Below are positions 26,392 to 35,804 of a DNA stretch of 64,000 nucleotides, piece after piece. Under the pieces are notes generated by a model. That model searched no databases. It saw nothing but the letters and a program-made list of their open reading frames with translations, and had not been told where the DNA came from. The stretch is from Lachnospiraceae bacterium OF09-6. Lineage in GTDB: Bacteria; Bacillota; Clostridia; Lachnospirales; Lachnospiraceae. Position 1 is the stretch's first letter; each line of letters opens with the position of its first letter. The stretch is from assembly GCA_003435055.1 (NCBI GenBank), contig QUMM01000017.1:4592-68591 (forward strand), given 5' to 3'. Position numbers and translations under genes: made by a program.

Positions 26392-27516
26392 CTAGCAGTC
26401 TTCCCCACGTGGGTCTGTTTCCGGTTCACCCATCCATGCAGCGACGCAGACGCCAAGATGAACCATGCCTTTCAGATCGATGCCATGGCGGTCACAGCGT
26501 CTTGCTTCGAACTTCGGCATTCCAATGATCTGTACATCTTTATCAATCGTATTTGGATATATAATTTCATCCATTTTATTCATATCAGGCTGGGACATAT
26601 TCATAGCACTTAATCCCTTCAATTCTGCAAAAGATGGCATCAGATGATCTCCATGTCCGCAGAAATGTAATGCTCCGCCGTTGAATGCATCAAAGATTTT
26701 CTGATCTGCTTCCTGAAACAGATCTTCATACATACTTGCTGATATATTACAGGTGGAATCTTCACGGATCATAACTCCGCCTTTATAGGTAAGACCGTAA
26801 TCAAAAGAAATATCATTGTTGCAATATGGGAATTCTTCTTTCCATGCTTCGATATAACGAATAAAGGTATCAGTAACCACTTCGATCAAATCCATGATCG
26901 TATCTTCTTCATCAAACACCAGCAGATAGAAATCACTTCCAACCACCGCTTCTGAAATAGAACAAGGTCCCTGGCTGTCCGGAGCATAAATATGAAGATG
27001 CTTTTTCAGCTTTGGATAATCCTTTAACAGCTCTTCAAAGTGATGTCCGGCATCGATACTTTTCTGTCCCAGTGCAGTTCTGACTTCTGGTTTCTTTCCA
27101 TTTTTGAACTCTTCGATAACCTTAAGAATCTGCTCCCAACTCAGCTTCAGTGGTCCCGGCAGAGAGTTCTGCTCCAATGGCAGAGTCTTAATTTCACATC
27201 CAAACATACTTGGAATCAGGCCGGTTCCAAAACTTGGGCGTACGGATAAAAGCTCTCCTTTTCCACTTTCCAGCTGGTCATTGCAGCGAAGCAGCTGCTG
27301 GTACAGCATTTTATCATAATCATCCAGTGTCTCATTGAAATATACATTTGGCCATTCTACCCTGCTCGGTGCCGGCACACGTTTCGGCTCAAAATAGCTT
27401 CTGTCTTTCATCTCTCTTCTGGCAAACCTGATGTAATCTTCCAGAAGTCTGTCTTCCTGCTCCATATCCAGTCTGCTTTCCAGATCATCCAGATAGGTCT
27501 TGATATTGAATTCCAT
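26392..27516 (-). CDS. Uroporphyrinogen decarboxylase (URO-D) family protein
   Basis: This 374-residue protein has a TIM-barrel URO-D/methyltransferase-type fold. The C-terminal half carries ALHFCGHGDHLMPSF and GLSAMNMSQPDMN, resembling the zinc- or substrate-binding strands of the MtaA/HemE superfamily. Sequence is far from HemE, and no haem genes are nearby. Such proteins in gut Clostridia often accompany methyl- or sugar-acid metabolism, and here it lies downstream of a TRAP transporter, which suggests it acts on the imported compound. The start at 27516 follows AAGGTGGAACG. Confidence 0.8.
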   Translation of the reverse strand: MEFNIKTYLDDLESRLDMEQEDRLLEDYIRFARREMKDRSYFEPKRVPAPSRVEWPNVYFNETLDDYDKMLYQQLLRCNDQLESGKGELLSVRPSFGTGLIPSMFGCEIKTLPLEQNSLPGPLKLSWEQILKVIEEFKNGKKPEVRTALGQKSIDAGHHFEELLKDYPKLKKHLHIYAPDSQGPCSISEAVVGSDFYLLVFDEEDTIMDLIEVVTDTFIRYIEAWKEEFPYCNNDISFDYGLTYKGGVMIREDSTCNISASMYEDLFQEADQKIFDAFNGGALHFCGHGDHLMPSFAELKGLSAMNMSQPDMNKMDEIIYPNTIDKDVQIIGMPKFEARRCDRHGIDLKGMVHLGVCVAAWMGEPETDPRGEDC

Positions 27517-27655
27517 CGTTCCACCTTTCCTGCACATATAGCGTGCAATCCTCTTTTTTGTAGTTTTATTGTAACAATATTCGTTTTTTATTTTTTTGCA
27601 ATATCATCACTTTACTTTGCATTTTTCGTTTTTCAAATGTATTTTTTTCAAAATA

Positions 27656-27687
27656 ATATGCCATAAATATTAGTATTTATGGCATAT
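27656..27687. terminator. Perfect 14-bp stem between dctM and the URO-D gene
   Basis: ATATGCCATAAATA-TTAG-TATTTATGGCATAT. AT-rich, followed by TATTTTG on the minus strand; probably ends the dctPQM transcript. Confidence 0.6.
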
Positions 27688-27732
27688 TTCAGAATCACTT
27701 TCCAGTCTATACTTTTATACTATTTCATCACT

Positions 27733-29028
27733 TTAATATCCGCATAATGTCGGGATAATGAGTGTGATCTGTGGGATAAAACTGATCAGCATCAGTACAA
27801 TCAACATAGCCGCATAGAACGGCAGGGTTGCTTTTACAATCTTTTCAATCTTTACTCCAGATACCGCAGATCCAATGAACAGGCAGGTTCCTACCGGCGG
27901 TGTCAGAAGTCCAATACCACAGTTCAGAATCATCATCACACCAAACTGTATCGCTCCGATACCGATGCTTTGCGCCAGTGGAAACAAAATTGGTGTTGCA
28001 ATCAGAATGATCGGCGCCATGTCCATGATACAGCCAAGCAACAGTAAAATCAGATTGATCAGCAGTGTGAGCAGGATTTTATTTGTAGTGATACTTGTGA
28101 TCGCTGTTGCTGCCAGATCTGGTACATGCAGGTAAGTCAGACAGTAGCCGAAGATACTGGAAGTACCACAAAGGATCAGAACAATGGACAGCGTCTCAAT
28201 ACATTCTCCAAGAATTTTCCATACGCCCTTCCAGGTCAGTTCTTTATAAATCGCCAGACTGACAATCAGGCTGTAGATTACTGCAATTGCCGCAGATTCT
28301 GTAGCGGTAAACATACCCATGACAACGCCTACAACTACAATCAGAATTGCCAGCAGTGCCCAGATAGATTTTATCAGTTGACGGAAAAATACCTTTAACT
28401 GGAATCCGTCTCCTCTTGGATAATTTCGTTTCATGGAAATCACATAAGAGAAAACCATCAGTGAAATCGCCAGTAATGCTCCCGGCAGATAGCCTGCCAT
28501 AAACAGTGCACCAACAGATACTCCGCCCGCCGCTGTCGCATAAATCACCATATTATGGCTTGGCGGTACCAGAAGCCCTTCTACAGATGAGGTAATGGTG
28601 ACTGCAGTGGAAAAGTCAGCATCGTATCCGGCATTTACCATCATTGGAATCATCAGTTTTCCAATAGACGCCGTATCTGCCGTTGCAGATCCGGAAATAC
28701 CACCGAAGAAATAAGAAGCCACAATATTTACCATAGCAAGACCGCCATGCATCCAGCCTACCAGCGAATCCGCCAGTGCAATAATCTTATCCGAGATTCC
28801 TCCTGCACCCATCAGACAGCCCATGGTAATAAAAAACGGTACAGCCATTAAAGAGAAAGAATTCAGTCCCTTCACCATCTGCTGGCAGACATTCGTCAGC
28901 GGAAGTCCCAGATAAAGCAGACATGCGGTAGAGGCAATTCCTACTGCAAATGCAATCTGGATTCTCAGGAGGATCATCACCAGAAATAAGATAAGTAAAA
29001 TCGCAATTGCTGTTGTATTTACTTCCAT
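27733..29028 (-). CDS. dctM: TRAP transporter large permease (DctM family)
   Basis: This 431-residue protein has about 12 membrane helices, typical of the DctM subunit, with conserved segments AVPFFITMGCLMGAGG, FFGGISGSATADTAS, VPPSHNMVIYATAAGG and GLLTPPVGTCLFIG. It forms the ion-coupled translocation channel for an organic acid, together with DctQ and the periplasmic-type binding protein. The ATG overlaps the dctQ stop (TAATG). Confidence 0.92.
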   Translation of the reverse strand: MEVNTTAIAILLILFLVMILLRIQIAFAVGIASTACLLYLGLPLTNVCQQMVKGLNSFSLMAVPFFITMGCLMGAGGISDKIIALADSLVGWMHGGLAMVNIVASYFFGGISGSATADTASIGKLMIPMMVNAGYDADFSTAVTITSSVEGLLVPPSHNMVIYATAAGGVSVGALFMAGYLPGALLAISLMVFSYVISMKRNYPRGDGFQLKVFFRQLIKSIWALLAILIVVVGVVMGMFTATESAAIAVIYSLIVSLAIYKELTWKGVWKILGECIETLSIVLILCGTSSIFGYCLTYLHVPDLAATAITSITTNKILLTLLINLILLLLGCIMDMAPIILIATPILFPLAQSIGIGAIQFGVMMILNCGIGLLTPPVGTCLFIGSAVSGVKIEKIVKATLPFYAAMLIVLMLISFIPQITLIIPTLCGY

Positions 29029-29546
29029 TATTCGTTCACCTCCACTCCTCTGAAAGCCTGAATATGCTTATAAATAACTTCCAGTTCAAATAATGCAATG
29101 GCAATCCCTGAAAATGGAATTGGTGCGTACAGCCAGAACTTCGACAGCCATGGAAGGCTGACATAACCGCCTTTGCTTCCCAGCATGGATGCAAACGGGA
29201 ATCCTACAAACACCATCATCAGAGCAAACGCCAGAATCAGGAAATCCGCCACCAGATCCAATGTCTGACACAGCTTCTTTGGAAGATACATATCCAGGGA
29301 TGTCATACGGATATGTGCCTGATTCCGAATAGCCAGTGAAGCACTTAAAAATGCCATATAAATCATACAGGTCAGTACAATTTCCTCACTCCATGCCGGA
29401 TCAGAAATAAATGGAATGTACTTTCCAACATAGCGCCCCAGCACTGCATAGGAAGTAATGCAGACATCTGCAATCAGAAGCATCTTGCAAATGAACATGA
29501 CTACCGCATAGAGTCCGTCATAGAACTTTTTTATTTTGTTACTCAT
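29028..29546 (-). CDS. dctQ: TRAP transporter small permease (DctQ family)
   Basis: This 172-residue protein has four predicted membrane helices and the family segment DPAWSEEIVLTCMIYMAFLS. The start at 29546 (MSNKIKKFYDG) follows GAGGAAATAAGA; an upstream ATG in frame lies inside the dctP 3' end. Its product stabilises DctM in the membrane. Confidence 0.9.
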   Translation of the reverse strand: MSNKIKKFYDGLYAVVMFICKMLLIADVCITSYAVLGRYVGKYIPFISDPAWSEEIVLTCMIYMAFLSASLAIRNQAHIRMTSLDMYLPKKLCQTLDLVADFLILAFALMMVFVGFPFASMLGSKGGYVSLPWLSKFWLYAPIPFSGIAIALFELEVIYKHIQAFRGVEVNE

Positions 29547-29583
29547 TCTTATTTCCTCTTTCATGTATGAATATTCGATACCA

Positions 29584-30585
29584 TTATTTAGCTGTGTCAA
29601 GGATTGCCTGATAGGTATCTTCTACTCCAGAAGTAAACTGAGAAATAACATCTGCACATGCATCTCTCCAAGGTGTTTTATCTTCTACTTCTACAAAATT
29701 CACACCTTTTTCTTCCAGATCTGCCTTGCATTTTTCCTCTTCTTCTGCTGAAATCTTTGCACAATACTCTTCTGTCTGTTTTCCTGCTTCTTTCAGTGCT
29801 TCGATCTGATCCTCTGACAGTTTATCCAGTGAAGAATCTGCAATTACTACAGATGCAATAGACATGGTATGTTCATCCAGAATCACATTTGGAGCCACTT
29901 CATTAAATGCGTTCGTTGCATAAGCAGCGATTGGCTGTTCAGCTCCATCTACTACTCCAGACTGAAGGCTGGTGTACAGTTCGTTGAAAGATACAACAGT
30001 TGGTGATGCTTTCAGCGCCTCTACCATGCCAGTCATGATCTGATCCTGGGATACACGGATCTTTTTGTCCGCCAGATCGTCTATTGTCTCTACCGGATCT
30101 TTAAAGAAGAAGCTTCGGAATCCATCTTCTATATAAAACAGGCCAGTTACTCCAAGTGCATTATCAGAAAGTTCCGCCAGAACCTCTTCTCCTACTTCAG
30201 AGTTTGCAAATTTCCAGAAATGGTCACGGCTTTCGAAGACGAATGGAAGTCCCAGTAATGCCGATTTATTGCACTTGTAGTTACCAAATGCGTAGCTGGA
30301 TACTCTGGCAATATCAACCGTTCCACTCATGGAAATCATGCCGTCCAACACATCACTTTCATTCCCCATTACGCCACTGGCCTGAATGTCAATCTTTACA
30401 GAGCCATTGGTCAGTTCTTCTACTTTATCCTTAAAAAAGGAAGCATACATACCATCTGTAGAATCCATAGAATTCAGTTCTGCATATACCAGTGTTACAG
30501 AATCATCTGCCAGCACGGTTGGTGCTCCCATAGCTGTTGCTAACATTCCTGCTCCTGCCAGTGTTGCTAAGATTTTTTTATTCAT
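29584..30585 (-). CDS. dctP: TRAP transporter substrate-binding protein (DctP family)
   Basis: This 333-residue protein has a signal peptide (MNKK, hydrophobic core, probable cleavage after VLA) and the DctP motifs LGLPFVFESRDHFWKFANS, KKIRVSQDQIMTGMVEALKA and LYTSLQSGVVDGAEQPIAAY. The Arg in KIRVSQ is the usual carboxylate ligand. There is no lipobox cysteine, which is odd for a Gram-positive binding protein that should be tethered. Substrate is unknown. GGAGGGTATGAAAC precedes the ATG. Confidence 0.92.
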   Translation of the reverse strand: MNKKILATLAGAGMLATAMGAPTVLADDSVTLVYAELNSMDSTDGMYASFFKDKVEELTNGSVKIDIQASGVMGNESDVLDGMISMSGTVDIARVSSYAFGNYKCNKSALLGLPFVFESRDHFWKFANSEVGEEVLAELSDNALGVTGLFYIEDGFRSFFFKDPVETIDDLADKKIRVSQDQIMTGMVEALKASPTVVSFNELYTSLQSGVVDGAEQPIAAYATNAFNEVAPNVILDEHTMSIASVVIADSSLDKLSEDQIEALKEAGKQTEEYCAKISAEEEEKCKADLEEKGVNFVEVEDKTPWRDACADVISQFTSGVEDTYQAILDTAK

Positions 30586-30776
30586 GTTTCATACCCTCCG
30601 CATTTTTTACTTTCTATTTAAGATGGCTTTATTATATATTCATATTTACCTGTTTTTTTTACATTCTGTTTTCTTTTTATGACAAAATCATCAATTTGTG
30701 GTTATTATTTATATCTTTATCTGTCATTTTGTTGTTATTTAGACTGAGTACCGGCCAGCCATAATAAAGCTGATGA

Positions 30777-30805
30777 TTGAATTTCTTCTATTCTTCCATT
30801 ATAAT
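30777..30805 (+). promoter_or_regulatory. Promoter of the AraC regulator in the divergent intergenic region
   Basis: TTGAAT (30777-30782), 17-bp spacer, TATAAT (30800-30805). For dctP, a TATAAT-like box at 30631-30636 on the minus strand lacks a good -35, which would fit activation by the regulator. Confidence 0.7.
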
Positions 30806-30861
30806 AATTACGTATTACGGATCGATAAGACAAAAAACCAAACAGAGGTTGCGAGACTACT

Positions 30862-31755
30862 ATGAAAGACAGAAGCGTAGAATTTAAAGAAAATTTCCCG
30901 GATTATCTTTGTGTGAAACACAAAATTGCAGAACATACCGAAAAGCAGACTTTTCATCTTCATTCTCAGTTGGAAATTATTTTTACAATCTCCGATAATC
31001 TCGTATGTTTTTATGAAAATGCTGTTATCCGTATTCCGAAATATAGTTTTCTTTTGCTGAATACTATGTGTCTGCACTATGTAGACTCCCTGCCAAACTC
31101 CGGTGTCTGTGACCGTTATGTCATCACCTTTTCCTCTGAATTTCTGAAGGATATTCAATCTTCCGGTGTCAATCTGCTGGGATGTTTTCTGGAACCCGAA
31201 GCATCACATATTCTTTTGACTCCACCATCAGAATCTGTACCATGGATTCTACACCTTCTGGACGCCATGGAGACAGAAACGATGCATTCTTCTTTTCATG
31301 CATTGTCTGATAATATTGATGAACGTTTCAGTACACTGACATTAAAATATCAGCTCGCCAGTCTGTTGACAGAACTGAACCGCCTGTACCTGAGTCATTT
31401 TCAGGTTGCCTCTTCCCTGAAACATCAGCGCTATTCCAGCTTAGTTTCCGATGTATGCAGCTACATTGAGCAAAACGTAGAGAACGAGATCTCTATCGAG
31501 GATCTGGCACGGCGCTTTGCGGTGAGCAAGACTTTTCTTTATAATATCACCAGAGAATTTCTGAATCTTCCGCTTAGCGACTATATCTCTATGGTGCGGA
31601 TCAATAAGGCAAAGTCCTATCTGGCCAATACAGATTATTCCATCGAGATCATCAGTCAGAAAGTTGGTTATTCCAGCATCAGTTCTTTTTCCAGATTTTT
31701 TAAGAATAATGTTGGAATGTCGCCTTTAAAATATCGTAAAATCACAGAAACCTGA
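30862..31755 (+). CDS. AraC-family transcriptional regulator
   Basis: This 297-residue protein has an N-terminal cupin-like sensing domain (HLHSQLEIIFTISDNL; IRIPKYSFLLLN) and a C-terminal double helix-turn-helix (ISIEDLARRFAVSKTFLYN; YSIEIISQKVGYSSISSFSR; then FFKNNVGMSPLKYRK). It is transcribed divergently from dctPQM and probably activates it in response to the transported acid or a product. The RBS is weak (GAGG 13 bases upstream). Confidence 0.9.
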   Translation: MKDRSVEFKENFPDYLCVKHKIAEHTEKQTFHLHSQLEIIFTISDNLVCFYENAVIRIPKYSFLLLNTMCLHYVDSLPNSGVCDRYVITFSSEFLKDIQSSGVNLLGCFLEPEASHILLTPPSESVPWILHLLDAMETETMHSSFHALSDNIDERFSTLTLKYQLASLLTELNRLYLSHFQVASSLKHQRYSSLVSDVCSYIEQNVENEISIEDLARRFAVSKTFLYNITREFLNLPLSDYISMVRINKAKSYLANTDYSIEIISQKVGYSSISSFSRFFKNNVGMSPLKYRKITET

Positions 31756-31783
31756 TTTTATTTTCAGTCATCGATTTTAGAAC

Positions 31784-31834
31784 GAAAAAGGTTATGGAAC
31801 ACTCAGTTTCGAGCGTCTCATAGCCTTTTTTTTA
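31784..31834. terminator. Bidirectional terminator between AraC and LtaS-like genes
   Basis: AAAAAGGTTATG pairs with CATAGCCTTTTT across a partly paired loop; T-rich on both strands. Confidence 0.75.
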
Positions 31835-31838
31835 TTTC

Positions 31839-33637
31839 TTATTCAAAAAATCCAGACAGCTTTCCGGTTTTGTCGCAAAGATGATTATATACCAGTTTAT
31901 TGTAATTTTCTATCCACTCAGACTGAACATCTTTTTCCGGCTCCCGGTCTCCATCTGCTTCCATCACCATATTCGCTGTTATCACCGGCAACTCTGCCTG
32001 CATATCTTTTAAGAACTGCTGATAACCAGTAAGTCCAATTCCAGCCTTTTCCATCAGGAGTCCACTCAGATAATTCAGGCTGATATTCTCCACCTGCGTA
32101 GTATCCATATCGTAGTTTGACCACATGATATACGGTACAATATAATTGTCAAAATATACATCCTGCGACTCATCCCGATCCAGGTCAAGTTCCCGTAAGA
32201 TAACATTGGTGATATAATCCGAAGGCTGGTGATCCCCAAACATCAAAATAATAGTTGGCTCCTTCTGTTTTTCAAAATATTCCACCAGTTCTTTAAATGC
32301 CTCATCGCTCTTCTGAATCAACGTCAGATATTTTTCTGCCGCTCTTACCTGGGTTCCCTGATTCAGTTCATCGGTCAGATATACAGATTCCCTGAAGTCA
32401 TCGGTATCCTTACTGTACCCCCCATGATTCTGCATGGTTACTTCAAATGCAAACAGCTTCTCGTCTGCACCTTTTTCCTCATACAGATCGATAATTTTCT
32501 GAAATGCAGATTCATCACTGATATAGTTCCGGATCTTCTTCGGTGCTGTAAATGCATCCTTAAAAATCATATTGTCAAATCCGAGCAATGGGTACACTGT
32601 ATTCCGATTCCATCCGCTTCCATAATATGGATGGATCGCTGTAGTAGTATAGCCGAGTTCTCCCAGCCGGGAGGCCAGACTTGGAATCTTGCTCTTTACA
32701 TACTGCTGATATGGCACACTTCCCGTCGCATAAATGCCATAGAATCTCCGGTAAGAAATTCGAACTCGGAATTCGCTGTATTCCCGCCTTTTACTGATAC
32801 ATACGCATGCCCCTTCAGCACATTTTTATCCAGAGAATGGATGAATGGCATATCATCTTCACTGGCATGAAAATCACCAAATACGGACAGATCCGAAAAT
32901 GCTTCATTCATAATCACAATGATATTCGGCAAGTCCTTCTTTGCAGTTGTCGTCTCCTGCGTCTGGTAGCTCTGTGCAACCTCCTCTGCTGCTTTTGTAG
33001 AATAACCTTCCGGTTTTTCTACTTTCATAAAACGGATATTTCCTGCAAAACCAGCCAGGAGGCCATTATTTCGATACAATACATTTGGCGTAAATAAGGT
33101 AGTATCCAGCCCCACTGTCTCAATCACCGCATCACTTCCCACTGCTTTTACGTATCCAAATACACAACATATCGAAAGTGCCAGTCCCGCAAGTCGAATG
33201 CGAAGCTTCTTCACTTTTCCCGGCAACACTCTGCCAGGTACTGTCAGAACCAGAAATCCCAGCACCACCCCGATCAGTTTTCCTGTAATATCAATATTAT
33301 AATTATCTGCCACTGATACTGCTGTACGAATCGAATAGATATCCCATGGTACAATCGGTGAAGACCGGAAACACACCACACAGTAATTAGCCAGACCGCA
33401 GCACATAAAAAGCAGCGTGGCAAAAGTATAACCTCCTGCCACACCGCCAAATAGGAAGGTTCCAAGCAGATAAATCAGGTAGTAGCCCACCAGATTTAAG
33501 ATGAAAATTGGTGGTGTCAGATCCCATGGCACATGAGTATAACTCTCCATCAACATCAGTGCTGCCACCGGAATTGCCAACATCAGCACGGTCATCAGTG
33601 CCTTTGATTTTATCTTATAACGAAAAATTTTCTTCAT
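31839..33637 (-). CDS. LtaS-like membrane sulfatase (phosphoglycerol/lipoteichoic acid synthase family), frame broken once
   Basis: The N-terminus has about five membrane helices, then an extracellular alkaline-phosphatase/sulfatase-fold domain: IIVIMNEAFSDLSVFG (metal ligand Glu), KGGNTANSEFEFLTG (catalytic Thr), FAFEVTMQNHGGY and LMFGDHQPSDY (metal ligands Asp-His). The frame breaks at 32725-32729; restoring one C (ATG-CCG-ACG) joins MAFMPTGSVPYQQYV and gives 599 residues. It would polymerise glycerolphosphate or modify an envelope polymer. It lies 26 bases downstream of a rhomboid-like gene. Confidence 0.88.
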
Positions 33638-33663
33638 AATACTTCCTTCTTGTATTCCTTATA

Positions 33664-34515
33664 TTAATGTCTTCGTATATGCTCATGGGTAAACAGATGA
33701 TCCTGACAATACTCATAGTTTCCCTCACATTTGGAACAGAAACGAAACTCCAGATTGTCTCCGTCCAGCTCCGTTCTTCCGCATACCGCACATTTATGTC
33801 TGGTGATAGTGCCATCTGCATTCTTATGTTCCGTCTTACGTCCCTGATTCATAGCCTTCTGATAATCCCATTTTCGTTTCTGATTCTGATAGGAATATCG
33901 CTTGAGATTCCGGGTACCGATAAAATATACAATAAAGTTCAGCATGGACATCACCATCATGATCTTATAAATCCAGCTGCTGGCAAAGAAATTCAATACA
34001 AGAATCACTGCATAGAAAATACCCAGCCACTTCATCTTAATCGGAATCAGAAAATAAAGCATCACCTGCGTATCAGGATAGGTTGCCGCAAAGGCCAGGA
34101 AAATCGAAAGATTTACATAATAGGTGGTGAACAGGGTTCCAAACATCACATTTCCCCCAAGGATGCCATAAAGAATAAAGGCTCCCACAACCATAGCCAG
34201 CACCCCACCGAAAATATAAACATTATAGCGGAAAGAACCCCAGGTCCGTTCCAGCGTATTTCCTACTGAATAATAGAAAAACAGCATAATAATGGTAAAC
34301 AGATCCAGTGAAGATGGCGGCACAAGCAGCCATGTCACAACACGCCACACCTGACCATGGAGAATATAATATGGTTCCAGTGTCAGATAATTGAAAATAT
34401 CTGGCGTAAACACTTCCATCAGATAGCCCGCCACATAAAAGGCAATGATGTAAGCTGACAGATTACGCACTGCATATCTTCCGAACTTTCGTTCCATTTT
34501 GTTTAAAAACTTCAT
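33664..34515 (-). CDS. Rhomboid-like membrane protein with C-terminal zinc ribbon
   Basis: This 283-residue protein has six membrane helices in a rhomboid-like arrangement (YILHGQVWRVVTWLLVPPS; LERTWGSFRYNVYIFGG). The GxSG catalytic serine motif is not visible (the corresponding loop reads NVMFGTLFTTYY), so it is probably not a protease. The cytoplasmic tail has a zinc ribbon (CAVCGRTE, then FCSKCEGNYEYCQDH). The start at 34515 follows AAGGAGTTCACAG. It is co-oriented with the LtaS-like gene, and an envelope role is inferred. Confidence 0.75.
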   Translation of the reverse strand: MKFLNKMERKFGRYAVRNLSAYIIAFYVAGYLMEVFTPDIFNYLTLEPYYILHGQVWRVVTWLLVPPSSLDLFTIIMLFFYYSVGNTLERTWGSFRYNVYIFGGVLAMVVGAFILYGILGGNVMFGTLFTTYYVNLSIFLAFAATYPDTQVMLYFLIPIKMKWLGIFYAVILVLNFFASSWIYKIMMVMSMLNFIVYFIGTRNLKRYSYQNQKRKWDYQKAMNQGRKTEHKNADGTITRHKCAVCGRTELDGDNLEFRFCSKCEGNYEYCQDHLFTHEHIRRH

Positions 34516-34592
34516 CTGTGAACTCCTTTTCTTCAAACTTCTACGTCACATTATAGATTTTTCCTATTTGTTTGTCAACGAAACGAACCTAC

Positions 34593-34621
34593 TTTACAAT
34601 TATTTCATAATTCGTTATACT
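34593..34621 (+). promoter_or_regulatory. Promoter of aroC
   Basis: TTTACA (34593-34598), 17-bp spacer, TATACT (34616-34621), 30 bases before the start. Confidence 0.65.
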
Positions 34622-34651
34622 AAAAAAGATTGAAAAAATAAGGAGGCTTTT

Positions 34652-35755
34652 ATGTCTGGTTCAATATATGGAAAACATTTTCAGATCTCTACCTGGGGAG
34701 AATCCCACGGAAAGGCTCTCGGGGTTGTTGTAGATGGATGTCCTGCCGGAATTCCCCTCACAGAAGCGGATATTCAAAAATTTCTGGATCGCAGAAAGCC
34801 AGGACAGAATCGCTACTCTACGCCTCGTAAAGAAGATGATGCCGCAGAGATTCTCTCTGGTGTCTTTGATGGGAAGACCACTGGCACTCCAATCTCCCTG
34901 GTCGTGTTTAATAAACAACAGCGTTCTTCTGATTATTCAGAGATTGCATCTTATTACCGGCCTGGACATGCAGATTATACCTTCGATGAAAAATATGGTT
35001 TCCGGGATTACCGGGGTGGTGGTCGTTCTTCCGGACGCGAGACCATTGGACGTGTGGCAGCAGGTGCCATTGCCGCTAAGATTCTGGAGACTCTTGGCAT
35101 CCACATTACAGCTTACAGCAAATCGATTGGTCCCATAACCATCTCAGCGGATCGTTTTGACCTTTCCCAACGTGAATGTAATGCTCTGAACATGCCGGAT
35201 GCACAGGCTGCTGAAGAAGCATCTGCCTATCTGGATACCTGTAAAAAGAACGGAGATTCCTGTGGCGGCGTTGTTGAGTGCATTGTGACCGGTATGGTTC
35301 CAGGCCTGGGTGATCCGGTCTTTGAAAAGCTATCTGCCAATCTGGCCAAAGCAATGTTCTCCATCGGCGCTGTGAAGTCTTTTGAACTGGGGGATGGCAT
35401 AGCAGCTTCCCGTTCATTAGGCAGCGATAACAACGATGCATTTTCTCTTGCTTCTGATGGCAGTGTTCAGAAAACAACCAATCATTCCGGTGGCACGCTT
35501 GGTGGTATCAGTGATGGAAGCGATCTGCTTTTCCGGGTGGGCTTTAAGCCAACGCCTTCCATTTCTGCACAGCAGCATACCGTTAATAAAGATCATGAAG
35601 AAATCAATATCAGTATCAAAGGACGTCATGATCCTATCATCGTACCGCGGGCTGTCGTTGTGGTGGAGTCTATGGCTGCACTCACCTTAGTGGATGCACT
35701 TTTTTCCAATATGTACGCTAAGATAGATGACATTGCAGGCTTCTATCACAGATAA
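34652..35755 (+). CDS. aroC: Chorismate synthase
   Basis: This 367-residue enzyme of the shikimate pathway converts EPSP to chorismate with reduced FMN. The motifs are STWGESHGKALGVVVDGCPAG, RRKPGQNRYSTPRKEDD, GHADYTFDEKYGFRDYRGGG and RSSGRETIGRVAAGA. It is transcribed alone from its own promoter, separate from other aro genes. Confidence 0.96.
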   Translation: MSGSIYGKHFQISTWGESHGKALGVVVDGCPAGIPLTEADIQKFLDRRKPGQNRYSTPRKEDDAAEILSGVFDGKTTGTPISLVVFNKQQRSSDYSEIASYYRPGHADYTFDEKYGFRDYRGGGRSSGRETIGRVAAGAIAAKILETLGIHITAYSKSIGPITISADRFDLSQRECNALNMPDAQAAEEASAYLDTCKKNGDSCGGVVECIVTGMVPGLGDPVFEKLSANLAKAMFSIGAVKSFELGDGIAASRSLGSDNNDAFSLASDGSVQKTTNHSGGTLGGISDGSDLLFRVGFKPTPSISAQQHTVNKDHEEINISIKGRHDPIIVPRAVVVVESMAALTLVDALFSNMYAKIDDIAGFYHR

Positions 35756-35758
35756 CTT

Positions 35759-35800
35759 GAAAAGGACGGCGAAATCTCAAACAGATTTCACCGTCCTTTT
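35759..35800. terminator. Bidirectional terminator between aroC and the lactonase-fold gene
   Basis: A near-perfect 17-bp stem (AAAGGACGG.GAAATCT / AGATTTC.CCGTCCTTT) with A/T flanks on both sides. Confidence 0.85.
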
Positions 35801-35804
35801 GTGT

